NCBI GenBank assembly: GCA_947494995.1
Contig: CANLWY010000001.1
Coordinates: 682,001-746,000 of the forward strand
Direction of reading: 5' to 3'
Length of the DNA: 64,000 nt
Source of the DNA: an uncultured Campylobacterales bacterium
GTDB taxonomy: Bacteria > Campylobacterota > Campylobacteria > Campylobacterales > Arcobacteraceae
Shown: positions 55,341 through 64,000 of the stretch, one piece after another
Layout of the letters: each line of letters starts with the position of its first letter
How positions within the stretch are numbered: position 1 is the stretch's first letter
Translations under genes and position numbers: made by a program
The notes under the pieces: generated by a model
Database searches by the model: none
Seen by the model: the letters and a program-made list of their open reading frames with translations, nothing else
What the model was told of the DNA's origin: nothing

Positions 55341-55985
55341 ATGAGTAACAAAATAAAAATTTTATTATTAGAAGATGATACTATCTTAGCACAAACTATG
55401 GTTCAAATCTTAAAGTTAGAAGATTATGATGTAACATTAGTAAGTGATGGGGAAGAGGTTATGGATGCTACTTATGAAAATAGATATGATTTATATTTAT
55501 TTGATATAAATGTTCCTTTGCTAAATGGTAGAGATGTTTTAAAACTTTTAAGAGAGGCAGAAGATAATACTCCAACTTTCTTTATAACAGCACTTATTGA
55601 TACTAAGTCACTTTTAGAAGGTTTTAATTGTGGTTGTGATGATTATATAAAAAAACCTTTTGATCCTGATGAGCTATTAGTTAGAATAAAGGCTATTTTA
55701 AAAAGAAAAAACCCAGTAATCAAATATGGTGATATTGTTTTTGATTTACTTGAAAATAGAGTATTAAAAGATGATAAAGAAGTTGCTTTAGGAAATGTAG
55801 AAAAAGATATTTTTGCACTTTTTATGAAAAATATAGATGTAACAATAGAAAAGTCTACATTTTTTGATTATATGAATAGACCTAGTGAAACAGGATTAAG
55901 AGTATTAATTAGTAAATTAAAAAAGATATTAGATGTAAATATTGTAAATACCAAGGGAATAGGATATAAACTTGAAAAAATATGA
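55341..55985 (+). CDS. OmpR-type response regulator
   Basis: A 214-residue regulator with a receiver (about 5-118; LLEDDT, phospho-acceptor Asp in LYLFDINVPLLNG near residue 52, KKPFDPDELL) and a winged-helix DNA-binding domain (about 130-214; ISKLKKIL and NTKGIGYKLEKI at the end). It overlaps the kinase gene by 14 bases. Its targets are unknown; the flanking small exported proteins are candidates. Confidence 0.9.
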   Translation: MSNKIKILLLEDDTILAQTMVQILKLEDYDVTLVSDGEEVMDATYENRYDLYLFDINVPLLNGRDVLKLLREAEDNTPTFFITALIDTKSLLEGFNCGCDDYIKKPFDPDELLVRIKAILKRKNPVIKYGDIVFDLLENRVLKDDKEVALGNVEKDIFALFMKNIDVTIEKSTFFDYMNRPSETGLRVLISKLKKILDVNIVNTKGIGYKLEKI

Positions 55986-57006
55986 GAAAAAGTCTTTTTT
56001 TACGACTGTTTATCTTTTCTTTATACCACTTGCAATATTTGCAACAATTGTTTTATATATGTATCATGAAGATAAGATAAAGGATATAGAACAGAATATT
56101 CTTTATCAGATGAAAGACTATACTTTTGATTTCAAAGGTGATAAGTTTTCTTTAGATATTGTTCAAGATGATAAAACAAAACAGGTTTTTAAAATATATC
56201 ATTGTGAAGAGGGATTATGTGCATATTTTGAGGCTGCTTCTTCAGGTCCTTATCTTTTAAAAGTAATATACTCAGTAAAGAAGTATAATAAAGTCTATAA
56301 TGAGTTTCTAACAAGAATATTTTATTTAGCATTAATAGTACTTTTATCTCTTTTTATACTCTCAGTTGCTTTTGCAGTTTATTCAATGAAACCCATGAAA
56401 GAGGCTCTTTATCTTTTAGAAAATTTTTTAAAAGATTTAATTCATGATTTAAATACTCCTGCCACATCTATTTTACTAAACTCTAAACTTTTAAGAAAAC
56501 GAGGAGATTTTGAAGAGATAGAGCGTATTGAGCTTAGTGCAAGAAGTATTTCATCTTTATATAAAAATTTAGAGTTTTTAAATCCTGATAATATTGCAAA
56601 AGATGAGAGAGTAGTTCTTAAAGAGTTAATTGAGAATAAGATTGAAATCTTACAAAAAATATATCCAAAAATAAAGTTTAACTTTAGTGATATTCCTTTA
56701 ATACCCACAAGTAATATAAATGGTGTTGATAGAATAATTGATAATCTTCTAACAAATGCATGTAAATATAACAAAAAGAATGGTGAAGTATCAATTTTTA
56801 TGGAGAATAAGAAGCTTATAATAGAAGATACAGGAATTGGTATAAAAGATGTTAAGAGTGTTTTTAATAGATACTATAAGGAGAATGAAAGAGGACTTGG
56901 ACTAGGTTTAAGTATTGTAAAACAGCTATGTGATATCTTAGACATAAGAATATTAATAAAGAGTGAAATAGAAAAGGGAACACGAGTTGAACTTGTGTTC
57001 CCATAA
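55972..57006 (+). CDS. Sensor histidine kinase
   Basis: A 344-residue kinase with two membrane helices (about 10-28 and 115-138) flanking a periplasmic sensor of about 85 residues. The HisKA box is HDLNTPATS (His158) and the HATPase_c has NLLTNACKYNKK, EDTGIGI and GLGLGLSIV. The start is TTG with AGGGAATAGG upstream, overlapping the regulator by 14 bases, so the two proteins are coupled. The periplasmic part has two Cys (YHCEEGLCAYFE) close together that might sense redox. Confidence 0.9.
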   Translation: MKKYEKKSFFTTVYLFFIPLAIFATIVLYMYHEDKIKDIEQNILYQMKDYTFDFKGDKFSLDIVQDDKTKQVFKIYHCEEGLCAYFEAASSGPYLLKVIYSVKKYNKVYNEFLTRIFYLALIVLLSLFILSVAFAVYSMKPMKEALYLLENFLKDLIHDLNTPATSILLNSKLLRKRGDFEEIERIELSARSISSLYKNLEFLNPDNIAKDERVVLKELIENKIEILQKIYPKIKFNFSDIPLIPTSNINGVDRIIDNLLTNACKYNKKNGEVSIFMENKKLIIEDTGIGIKDVKSVFNRYYKENERGLGLGLSIVKQLCDILDIRILIKSEIEKGTRVELVFP

Positions 57007-57030
57007 GGCTTTTTAAATAGGATGTAGTGT

Positions 57031-57068
57031 TATAAACTACCTTGTTGAGGGGAATTAGGTAGTTTATA
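57031..57068. terminator. Long-loop hairpin between convergent genes
   Basis: A perfect 12-bp stem TATAAACTACCT / AGGTAGTTTATA around a 14-base purine-rich loop (TGTTGAGGGGAATT). It lies between the kinase and the convergent small exported protein. Its large loop is unlike an ordinary terminator. Confidence 0.45.
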
Positions 57069-57089
57069 GGTCGAGTTATCTATCTATAA

Positions 57090-57335
57090 CTATTTTGTAG
57101 TAACTTTTGACTGCTTAAGTTTTGTATTAACTATCTCATGTGCTCTTGGAAGATCTTTTTTATCCATAGCATCTAACTCATCATCAAGTTGCTTTAATAG
57201 TTTACTTTTTACTTCAGCATCTTTTGCATTATTGATTTTTCCTACAAGTGCATCAATATCACTAACACTTGCTGCTGCAAATAGTCCTGTTGCAGTTACA
57301 ATCGCTAATACTGCTAATTTCTTTTTTATATTCAT
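57090..57335 (-). CDS. Small exported helical protein
   Basis: An 81-residue protein with a signal peptide (about 1-21, LAVLAIVTATGLFAA) and a helical mature part with a similar layout to the protein at 55078-55332 (SDIDALVGKINNAKDAEVKS against KVDVLFEKIDQSSNPQEKKE). AAAGGAGAC is a strong ribosome site. It is convergent with the kinase. Probably a periplasmic protein; function unknown. Confidence 0.72.
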   Translation of the reverse strand: MNIKKKLAVLAIVTATGLFAAASVSDIDALVGKINNAKDAEVKSKLLKQLDDELDAMDKKDLPRAHEIVNTKLKQSKVTTK

Positions 57336-57431
57336 TTTAAGTCTCCTTTTTGTTAAAATGTAAAGGAATTATATATTTCATGTGTAAGTTAAGTGTTAGT
57401 TATTATAAGTTTTAGAAAAAATATTTTAAAA

Positions 57432-58001
57432 TTAGACTTTTGCATCTGCTAAAGTTAGGGAAAAAAGTATTTCATTGCCCCTTTTCTCGAGTTTCTTCTT
57501 TGCTTCAAGTATAGTTGTTCCTGTAGTAATAATATCATCAACTAAGATAATCTTTTTATTTGAAAGCTTTGTTTCAAACTTACGTTTGTTCTTTTTCCTG
57601 TACTCTAAATCATGTCCTGCATATTTAACTATATTTGTTGCTTTACATTGATTGTATAAAGGCTTTATATATTTTGACTTTAGATGACGTGAAAGAATTG
57701 CTGTTTGTGAAAACTCATGTCTTGTGTGTTCATCTATTCCTATAGAATAAACTAATTCATCAAACTCAAAGTTCTGTGCAAATTTTTGAAAAGATAGTTT
57801 TGCAAGAATATTAAAAACTCTATCTCCATGGAAATAGTATTTTGAAGTGATGAGGTCTTCTATTTCAGAAAATGAATAAAAAGAGTAGTTATAAAAGTTT
57901 TTTTCTAATTCTCTTTTATGAAAAGAGGGTGTTAATAGATTTTGTTGGCAAGTTTTGCAGATGATTTGGAAAGATAGGTTTTCACAGGATAAACATTTCA
58001 T
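57432..58001 (-). CDS. comF: ComF-family phosphoribosyltransferase-like protein
   Basis: A 189-residue ComF-type protein. The N-terminal zinc ribbon has Cys3, Cys6, Cys15 and Cys18, and the C-terminal PRTase domain has the PRPP loop IILVDDIITTGTT near residue 148. ComF acts in DNA uptake for natural transformation in some bacteria; in others it has unknown metabolic duties. A monocistron; no other competence genes are adjacent. Confidence 0.88.
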   Translation of the reverse strand: MKCLSCENLSFQIICKTCQQNLLTPSFHKRELEKNFYNYSFYSFSEIEDLITSKYYFHGDRVFNILAKLSFQKFAQNFEFDELVYSIGIDEHTRHEFSQTAILSRHLKSKYIKPLYNQCKATNIVKYAGHDLEYRKKNKRKFETKLSNKKIILVDDIITTGTTILEAKKKLEKRGNEILFSLTLADAKV

Positions 58002-58107
58002 AATAGATTATATTATATAATGTTTTGAATTATACTTTTTTTAGAAAAAAGTAAGCAAAAAAGCGTTCACAGGTTCCAAAATAACTAAAAAATATATAGA
58101 AATTCTA

Positions 58108-58155
58108 AAATTACAAAACTCGACTACGTACCTCCGTCTCAGACAGTTGTAATTT
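58108..58155. repeat. MITE-like element 1 (core hairpin)
   Basis: AAATTACAA and TTGTAATTT form perfect 9-bp arms around a G+C-richer core with ACTACGTACCTCCGTCTC. The imperfect symmetry continues outward to about 58058 and 58215. No ORF. The base composition is unlike the surroundings. Confidence 0.5.
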
Positions 58156-58224
58156 CTTTACGAATTTATATAGATTTTTCTTAACGCTATTTTGAAAATG
58201 CTCACATTTTATAAGAGTATGTTA

Positions 58225-58326
58225 GTTTTGAGTGTAGTTCAAGGCGAAGGCAAGATTTAAAGCGGAGCGTACGACGTAGGTACGTGAGCATTTAAATCTT
58301 GAATTCAATGCAGAAATGCGCCAAAA
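58225..58326. repeat. MITE-like element 2
   Basis: CAAGATTTAAA (58251-58261) and TTTAAATCTTG (58291-58301) are perfect 11-bp arms around a core with CGTAC and GTACG arms. Outer TTTTG/CAAAA ends suggest terminal inverted repeats. The core shares ACGTACCT with element 1 in opposite orientation. The remainder of the 333-base gap 58002-58334 holds no gene. Confidence 0.55.
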
Positions 58327-58334
58327 GTAAGCTA

Positions 58335-60122
58335 TTATATCTTTAAAACAGCCATGAAAGCTTCTTGTGGTACGTTTACCTTTCCAATTGCTTTCATTCT
58401 TTTTTTACCAGCTTTTTGTTTCTCTAGTAGTTTTCTTTTTCTTGTAATATCACCACCATAACATTTTGCGGTAACATTTTTACCCATTGATTTTACAGTC
58501 TCTCTTGCGATAATTGTTGTTCCAATAGATGCTTGAACTGCTACTTCAAAAAGTTGTCTAGGGATAAGCTCTTTAAGTGCTTTAATAAACTCTCTTCCTC
58601 TTGATACTGCTTTATCTTCTGGTACGATAATTGAAAGTGCATCAACTACTTCATTTGCTACTCTAATATCTAGCTTTTTAAGATTACCAGGTCTAAATCC
58701 AATTGGTTCATAATCAAATGATGCATAACCTTTAGTTGTTGATTTTAGCTTATCATAGAAGTCCATAACTATTTCATTCATTGGAATATCATACTCTAGT
58801 AAAACTCTTTTACCAATATAGTCCATTTTTATCTGGATTCCTCTTTTATCATTTAGAAGTTTGATAACATTTCCTAAGAACTCATCTGGTACTAAGATTG
58901 TAGCTTTTACATATGGTTCAAAGATTGTTTCTATATAGTTTGGTTCAGGAAGCTCTGAAGGGTTTTGAATAACAATTCTTTCTCCATCTTTTTTAAGAAC
59001 TTCATATACAACTGTTGGAGCTGTAGCAATTAAGTCTAAGTTAAACTCTCTTTCTAGTCTCTCTTTGATTACTTCCATATGAAGCATACCTAAGAAACCA
59101 GTTCTAAATCCAGAACCTAGTGCTGCAGAAGACTCTGGTTCAAAAGAGATTGATGAATCATTTAATTGTAACTTGGTTAATGCTTCTCTTAAATCTTCAA
59201 ATTTATCAGTTTCAATAGGATAAATTCCTGCAAATACAAATGGTTTCGCAGGTTCAAAACCATCAATAATTTCAGCAGTTGGATTTTTTGCATCAGTCAT
59301 TGTATCACCAACAGCAATACCATCAAGTGTTTTAAGACCAAGAACAACAATTCCAATTTCACCTGTCGTTATTTCATTTGTGTTTTCTCTTTTTATTGGG
59401 TGTGGATACATTAAGTTAAGAACTGGATGTTCAACCTTTGTATTCATCATCTTAAGCATTTGACCTTTTTTGATACTTCCTTCATATACTCTAACAAGTG
59501 CTAGGGCTCCAAGATAGTTGTCAAACCAAGAATCATAGATCAAGGCTTTTGTAGGAGCATTTTCATCACCTTGTGGTGCAGGAACTCTATCTACAATAGA
59601 ATCAATTAAATCTTTTACTCCAAGACCTGTTTTTGCTGAAATTAGATTATGTTCTGTACAGTCAAGCCCAATTGCCTCTTCAGTCTCTTCTAGTACTCTA
59701 TCTGGATCAGCTGATGGAAGGTCAATTTTATTTACAACAGGTAAAAGCTCTAATTCATTATCTAATGCAATATAAACATTTGCAATTGTTTGTGCTTCAA
59801 CACCTTGAGTTGAATCTACGATTAAAAGGGCACCTTCCGATGAAGCTAAAGATCTACTTACTTCATATGAGAAGTCAACATGACCTGGAGTGTCAATTAA
59901 GTTTAAAACATATTTTTCTCCATCTTTTTCATAGTCAAGTCGTACACTTTGAGCTTTAATTGTAATACCACGCTCTTGTTCAATATCCATAGTATCCATA
60001 ACTTGAGATGACATTTCTCTATCACTTACAGCACCACACTCTTGGATAATTCTATCTGCAAGAGTTGATTTACCATGGTCGATATGAGCAATAATACTAA
60101 AATTTCTAATATTTTTTTGCAA
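58335..60122 (-). CDS. lepA: Elongation factor 4 (LepA)
   Basis: A 595-residue translational GTPase that acts on stalled or mistranslocated ribosomes. G1 is [10 protein letters not shown] near residue 12, G3 [16 protein letters not shown] near 77, G4 [10 protein letters not shown] near 131. The LepA-specific C-terminal domain includes [23 protein letters not shown] near 555. Full length. Confidence 0.97.
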   Translation of the reverse strand: MQKNIRNFSIIAHIDHGKSTLADRIIQECGAVSDREMSSQVMDTMDIEQERGITIKAQSVRLDYEKDGEKYVLNLIDTPGHVDFSYEVSRSLASSEGALLIVDSTQGVEAQTIANVYIALDNELELLPVVNKIDLPSADPDRVLEETEEAIGLDCTEHNLISAKTGLGVKDLIDSIVDRVPAPQGDENAPTKALIYDSWFDNYLGALALVRVYEGSIKKGQMLKMMNTKVEHPVLNLMYPHPIKRENTNEITTGEIGIVVLGLKTLDGIAVGDTMTDAKNPTAEIIDGFEPAKPFVFAGIYPIETDKFEDLREALTKLQLNDSSISFEPESSAALGSGFRTGFLGMLHMEVIKERLEREFNLDLIATAPTVVYEVLKKDGERIVIQNPSELPEPNYIETIFEPYVKATILVPDEFLGNVIKLLNDKRGIQIKMDYIGKRVLLEYDIPMNEIVMDFYDKLKSTTKGYASFDYEPIGFRPGNLKKLDIRVANEVVDALSIIVPEDKAVSRGREFIKALKELIPRQLFEVAVQASIGTTIIARETVKSMGKNVTAKCYGGDITRKRKLLEKQKAGKKRMKAIGKVNVPQEAFMAVLKI

Positions 60123-60216
60123 GGTTATTCCTCTGTTTTATATATAAGTTCGCGATTATATCTAAAATAATGTAAGTTTTGAGTTAAGTTGAAAATTAAG
60201 TGGGGATTTAAAGTGT

Positions 60217-60246
60217 TTAGACTTTAGGCTTTCGCCTAAAATCTAA
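60217..60246 (-). terminator. Hairpin after ompA-like gene
   Basis: A 13-bp stem with one mismatch (on the minus strand TTAGATTTTAGGC / GCCTAAAGTCTAA) and a 4-base loop, 28 bases past the porin stop. It has only a weak T-run. Confidence 0.55.
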
Positions 60247-60273
60247 GATATATAAGATTTAAAACCTTAATAA

Positions 60274-61359
60274 TTATTGTTGAATAGAACCTTCAACTCT
60301 TCTGTTTTCAGCTCTACCCTCAGCAGTCTCATTTGATGCTTTAGGGTTCATTTCACCGTATCCAACAGCGTTTAATCTAGAAGCTTCAACACCTTGAGCT
60401 TCGATAGCTTTAACAGCAGATGCTGCTCTTCTTTCAGATAGTTTTTGGTTATAAGCGTCAGAACCAACTGAGTCAGTATGAGCTTCAATTTTACCTTTAA
60501 CTGATGGGAAAGCTTTCATGAAATCAGCAAATTTTTTGATTCTTGAATCATATTGGTTGCTAATTACAGCTGAGTCAGTTTCAAAGTTAATGTTTAAGTC
60601 AACTTTTAAAGAACATCCATCAGCATCAACAATGTTACCTTTTGGAGTGTTAGGACATTTATCTTTAGAGTCAACTACACCATCCATATCAGAATCAACT
60701 TCACAACCTTTAGCGTCTACTACTACACCTGGAGCAGAGTTAGGACATTGGTCTAAAGAATCAATTACACCATCATTATCAGAATCCATTGGCTTTGGCT
60801 CAACTGGAGCTGGTACTGGAGCAGGAGCTGCTTTTTTACCAAATGGAATTGCTAAACCAACTGTATATAGTAAGTTGTTGTCTCCATGGTCAGTTTCAAT
60901 TAAGTGTCTAACGTCAGCTTTTAAAGAAACCATATCAGAGATTTTATATTTGATACCAATACCATAGTTACCAAAAAGTCCATCTTCATTGTCATACTTT
61001 TCATTATCAAAAAGCTCAACCCCAGCACCAATTAATGCATATAAAGAAGTTGAAGAAGTTAAACCATACTCTTTTACTAAGTTTGCGAATATTCTAGTAA
61101 TTCCAGTATCGTCATTGTTACCTTTTGTGTAATCTACATCTTCTAATGATCTTAAGAAACCTAATTCTACTTGATCAAACATAGAGTCATCTAGGTTAAA
61201 ACCTAAAGCTAAACCACCATTTGCATAGTTTCTCTCTAAGTCTAGGTTACCTTCAGTATAAGTACCACCAAGCATAGGAGTAATCTCATATTTGTACTCA
61301 CTGTTTGCTGCAAACATCATTGAAGCACATAATGCTGTAGATAATAAAATCTTTTTCAT
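60274..61359 (-). CDS. OmpA-family outer-membrane protein
   Basis: A 361-residue protein with a signal peptide (about 1-18), an N-terminal eight-strand beta barrel (about 19-175), a Pro-Ala linker (APAPVPAPVEPKP) and two thrombospondin type-3 calcium-type repeats (DSDNDGVIDSLDQCP; DSDMDGVVDSKDKCP). A peptidoglycan-binding OmpA domain follows (about 250-361; IEAHTDSVGSDAYNQKLSERR). It is abundant in outer membranes and tethers the envelope. Two tandem copies of a 9-base GAATACACA-like unit lie in its leader. Confidence 0.95.
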   Translation of the reverse strand: MKKILLSTALCASMMFAANSEYKYEITPMLGGTYTEGNLDLERNYANGGLALGFNLDDSMFDQVELGFLRSLEDVDYTKGNNDDTGITRIFANLVKEYGLTSSTSLYALIGAGVELFDNEKYDNEDGLFGNYGIGIKYKISDMVSLKADVRHLIETDHGDNNLLYTVGLAIPFGKKAAPAPVPAPVEPKPMDSDNDGVIDSLDQCPNSAPGVVVDAKGCEVDSDMDGVVDSKDKCPNTPKGNIVDADGCSLKVDLNINFETDSAVISNQYDSRIKKFADFMKAFPSVKGKIEAHTDSVGSDAYNQKLSERRAASAVKAIEAQGVEASRLNAVGYGEMNPKASNETAEGRAENRRVEGSIQQ

Positions 61360-61432
61360 TTTTTTTCCTTGTGTTTTGTGTATTCTGTGTATTCTAACTA
61401 AAAATAAATTAAAATTTTATTTGTTTTTTTAA

Positions 61433-62365
61433 TTAATCTATGAAAATAGAATTTACAGACTCATTATTAGTGATTCTTCTAATAGTTTCACCAATGATTT
61501 TTGCACCACTTAACACAGTGATTTTATCTGATTCTCCATTCATTGGAATAGTATCAGTGATCACTAGTTCATCTAGAGTTCCACCGTTTAGTCTTTCAAA
61601 AGCTGGACCTGATAAAACACCATGAGTACAACATGCCATAACAGAAGTTGCACCTTTTTTCTTTAGTACTTCTGCAGCTTTAACTAATGTTCCCGCTGTA
61701 TCAACCATATCGTCAACAAGAATTACATCTTTTCCTTCAACTTCACCGATGATATTCATAACTTCAGCAACATTTGCTTTTTCTCTTCTTTTATCAACAA
61801 TTACTAAATCATAGTTTAATTTTTGTGCGTAAGACCTAGCTCTTGCAACACCACCGATATCTGGAGATGCAATAATTGGGTTTGAAAGATTTTTTGCTCT
61901 TAAGTAGTCAACAAATAAAACAGAACCATATAAGTTATCAACTGGGATATCAAAGAACCCTTGGATTTGTGCAGCATGTAGATCAATAGTGATAACTCTA
62001 TCAACTCCTGCAGTTTCTAACATATCAGCAACTAACTTAGCAGAGATTGGTACTCTTGGAGCTGCTTTTCTATCTTGTCTTGCATATCCAAAATAAGGCA
62101 TTACTGCTGAGATTGATGCAGCACTTGATCTTTTTAGTGCATCTACCATAATAAGTAATTCCATTAAGTGATCATTTGTTGGAGCACATGTAGGTTGAAC
62201 AATGAATACATCTTGTCCCCTAACACTTTCGTGAACTTGAACAGAGATTTCTCCATCGCTAAACTTTTGAATTGTTGCTCCACCTACTGACATATTTAGG
62301 TATTTTGCAACTTTTTCAGCAAATTCAGGGTTAGCAGTACCACTAAAAAGCTTAAATTTTGCCAT
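61433..62365 (-). CDS. prs: Ribose-phosphate pyrophosphokinase
   Basis: A 310-residue enzyme making PRPP from ribose-5-phosphate and ATP for nucleotide, histidine and tryptophan synthesis. Motifs are [16 protein letters not shown] near residue 35, the flexible loop [11 protein letters not shown] near 95, and the PRPP loop [10 protein letters not shown] near 217. I choose ATG 62365 ([15 protein letters not shown], with AAGGAAAA upstream); the open frame continues 21 codons further but has no homologous residues. Confidence 0.96.
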   Translation of the reverse strand: MAKFKLFSGTANPEFAEKVAKYLNMSVGGATIQKFSDGEISVQVHESVRGQDVFIVQPTCAPTNDHLMELLIMVDALKRSSAASISAVMPYFGYARQDRKAAPRVPISAKLVADMLETAGVDRVITIDLHAAQIQGFFDIPVDNLYGSVLFVDYLRAKNLSNPIIASPDIGGVARARSYAQKLNYDLVIVDKRREKANVAEVMNIIGEVEGKDVILVDDMVDTAGTLVKAAEVLKKKGATSVMACCTHGVLSGPAFERLNGGTLDELVITDTIPMNGESDKITVLSGAKIIGETIRRITNNESVNSIFID

Positions 62366-62451
62366 TTGGTTTTCCTTGTGTGATTGTGTATAATTTTGGG
62401 ATTTTATCCAATTATTACTTATACACAATTTAGAGGAATCATTATAAAATA

Positions 62452-63495
62452 TTATTTAGTCTTTTTTATCCAACCACTACCTAGAACTTTTTCATCTTTG
62501 TAAAATACTGCAAGTTGCCCTGCTGCAACTCCAAACGCAGGTTCTTTTAGAATTATATAAGCTTTATTATTATTTTCAATTTTTACATGACAATTAGATG
62601 ACATTGCTCGATATCTAAGCTTAACAGTACAGTCAAACTCTTTTTCATCAATGAACATGTTTAAATTTTCTACTTCAACTTCATTTATTTCCAAGGCTTC
62701 TTTTTGTCCAACTACAATAGTATTATCTTTTGGATTCAATTTAGTTACAAAATGTGGAACATGTGCTCCATGAACTGTAAAACCTCTTCTTTTACCAATT
62801 GTATAGTGCATATAACCTTTATGATCACCAATTACATTTCCATCTTTATCAAGAACTTTTCCTGGTATATCAATATTTGCATGTTTTTTGATTACATCAG
62901 TATAAACTGTATCTACAAAACAGATTTCTTGTGACTCATTTTTTTCTGTAATCCTTTTATAGGCAATATCAAGTTTTGCACCAAATTTTACAATGTCCTC
63001 TTTTTTTCTTTCACTTAATGGAAACATCATAAAAGGAAGTGCCTCTGGACTTACTTGAGATAGAAAATAGCTTTGGTCTTTTGATTTGTCATCTGCTTCA
63101 AAAATAAAATTACCATCAGTTTTTGCGTAATGACCTGTTGCTAAAAAGTTTGCATTATGCTTTTTTGCAAACTCTAACATTTTTCCAAATTTAATTTGTT
63201 TATTACATTTAACACATGGGTTTGGAGTAACACCTTCTAAATATGAATTAACAAAGTAATCATATACTTCATCTGTAAATTCATCTGCAAGGTCTAAGAC
63301 ATGATATTTAATATCTAAAAATTTTGTAACATTTTCAATATGTCCAAGATTTGATTCGTGGTATCCGTCAGTTCTATTATGAAGCTTTAGATAAACACCT
63401 TCTACTTCATAGCCTTCTTCTTTTAGCATATATGCAGTTACTGAGGAGTCGATTCCTCCACTCATGCCTACCATTACTTTTTTTTTGTTATTCAA
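62452..63495 (-). CDS. mnmA: tRNA-specific 2-thiouridylase
   Basis: A 347-residue enzyme that thiolates U34 of tRNA-Lys, -Glu and -Gln. The N-terminal PP-loop is SGGIDSS (residues 12-18). The catalytic pair is Cys94 (in NPCVKC) and Cys192 (in SQEICFVD), and the C-terminus has the SGGG-like closing pattern of the family. A second mnmA-like gene lies immediately upstream on the same strand at 63693-64000 and beyond. Confidence 0.95.
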   Translation of the reverse strand: MNNKKKVMVGMSGGIDSSVTAYMLKEEGYEVEGVYLKLHNRTDGYHESNLGHIENVTKFLDIKYHVLDLADEFTDEVYDYFVNSYLEGVTPNPCVKCNKQIKFGKMLEFAKKHNANFLATGHYAKTDGNFIFEADDKSKDQSYFLSQVSPEALPFMMFPLSERKKEDIVKFGAKLDIAYKRITEKNESQEICFVDTVYTDVIKKHANIDIPGKVLDKDGNVIGDHKGYMHYTIGKRRGFTVHGAHVPHFVTKLNPKDNTIVVGQKEALEINEVEVENLNMFIDEKEFDCTVKLRYRAMSSNCHVKIENNNKAYIILKEPAFGVAAGQLAVFYKDEKVLGSGWIKKTK

Positions 63496-63638
63496 TTTAT
63501 ATCCTTTTTAAAGGAATAAGCATTGACTCTCTGTTTGCCCAATCTTTATATTAGTATTGATTGTTTTATTATCAAAAAAGATTATATTTAGGTTTTAGGC
63601 GTATCTTGAAAGGATAGCTTTTTTCCGTATTTAGTTCC

Positions 63639-63669
63639 AATCTTTACAAAAGTTCATTTTGTAAAGATT
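63639..63669 (-). terminator. Hairpin between the two mnmA-like genes
   Basis: A perfect 13-bp stem AATCTTTACAAAA / TTTTGTAAAGATT with a 5-base loop, 24 bases past the upstream gene's stop. No U-run follows on the minus strand, so it may be a partial terminator. Confidence 0.5.
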
Positions 63670-63692
63670 AGTATAAAGGAGATTATATCATA

Positions 63693-64000
63693 TTAATAAT
63701 AATTACTTATGAAACCACCACCTAAGCAGTAGTCACCCTCATATAAAACAAGGCTTTGTCCTAAAGTTACAGCTCTTTGAGGTTTATCAAATTTAACTAG
63801 AACTTTATCTTCATTTACTTCTATAACTGTACAAGCTTGTTTTTGTTGTCTATATCTTACTTGTGCCATTAGCTTGTCTCCAACTTTTGGATCCTCTTCT
63901 AGTACCCAATGCATGTGAGAAGCTTCAGTGTGTTCACTCATAAGTAATGGATGATTTGTATCTTGCACAACTGTTAGTGTATTATCTTCAATATTTTTTT
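63693..64000 (-). CDS. Second MnmA-like 2-thiouridylase, C-terminal part only
   Basis: The frame is open through the right edge of the window, so this is the 3' end of a gene beginning beyond 64000. The 102 visible residues are the C-terminal beta-barrel of MnmA (EEDPKVGDKLMAQVRYRQQ, PQRAVTLGQSLVLYEGDYCLGGGFI). It differs from the downstream mnmA, so it is a paralogue rather than a repeat of it. Whether its catalytic cysteines are intact lies outside the window; a pseudogene cannot be excluded. Confidence 0.85.
   Translation of the reverse strand, partial: KNIEDNTLTVVQDTNHPLLMSEHTEASHMHWVLEEDPKVGDKLMAQVRYRQQKQACTVIEVNEDKVLVKFDKPQRAVTLGQSLVLYEGDYCLGGGFISNYY

Overview
The window is about 28% G+C, strongly A/T-biased at third positions, and its protein set fits an Arcobacter-group member of the Campylobacterota. 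Pointers are the dense two-component and chemotaxis genes, TTG/GTG starts, a prmA-ftsH-psd-like order, a CetB-like PAS protein, and a MutS7 protein with a C-terminal HNH nuclease. This placement is an inference from protein character, not from an rRNA gene; no rRNA or tRNA gene was seen.

Layout. 1-2.6 kb: two unknown small genes, ubiE, xseA. 2.6-7.5 kb: a chemoreceptor cluster (MCP, PAS protein, CheW, CheY-like, REC-PAS-coiled-coil). 7.5-12.2 kb: cyclophilin, thioredoxin-like ferredoxin, panD, ybaB, a polyprenyl synthase, and groES-groEL behind a CIRCE operator. 12.2-13.6 kb: a small unknown gene and an AraC-type regulator. 14.0-23.0 kb: a 2,627-residue hybrid kinase with seven tandem periplasmic solute-binding domains, followed by an HD-GYP response regulator. 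This pair is bracketed by two near-identical, same-strand mini-genes (promoter, perfect Shine-Dalgarno, 12-codon ORF, two hairpins, terminator), the least explained item here. 23.4-37.2 kb: mostly housekeeping genes (IMPase, glmS, metK, accD, thiE, rlmH, dksA-like, dusB, prmA, ftsH, psd-like, leuA). An unannotated leucine leader peptide precedes leuA, and a repeat array overlaps the metK start. 37.3-43.0 kb: DUF1538-PII fusion, thioredoxin, haem-binding protein, MutS7-HNH. 43.0-51.8 kb: a divergent sensor kinase/response regulator and a two-partner secretion pair (TpsA with a seven-copy YDG array, TpsB). 51.9-57.4 kb: hisA and hisH separated by an orphan kinase, then a lipoprotein, two small secreted proteins and a second kinase/regulator pair. 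57.4-64 kb: comF-like, MITE-like elements, lepA, ompA, prs, mnmA and the end of a second mnmA-like gene.

How it fits together. The non-housekeeping content is dominated by sensing: CACHE and PAS chemoreception, the multi-domain kinase probably feeding c-di-GMP turnover, and two OmpR-type regulator pairs, one next to a large secreted adhesin. That suggests an organism that tunes motility against attachment. The leu leader, CIRCE and mini-gene promoters are the clearest regulatory sites.
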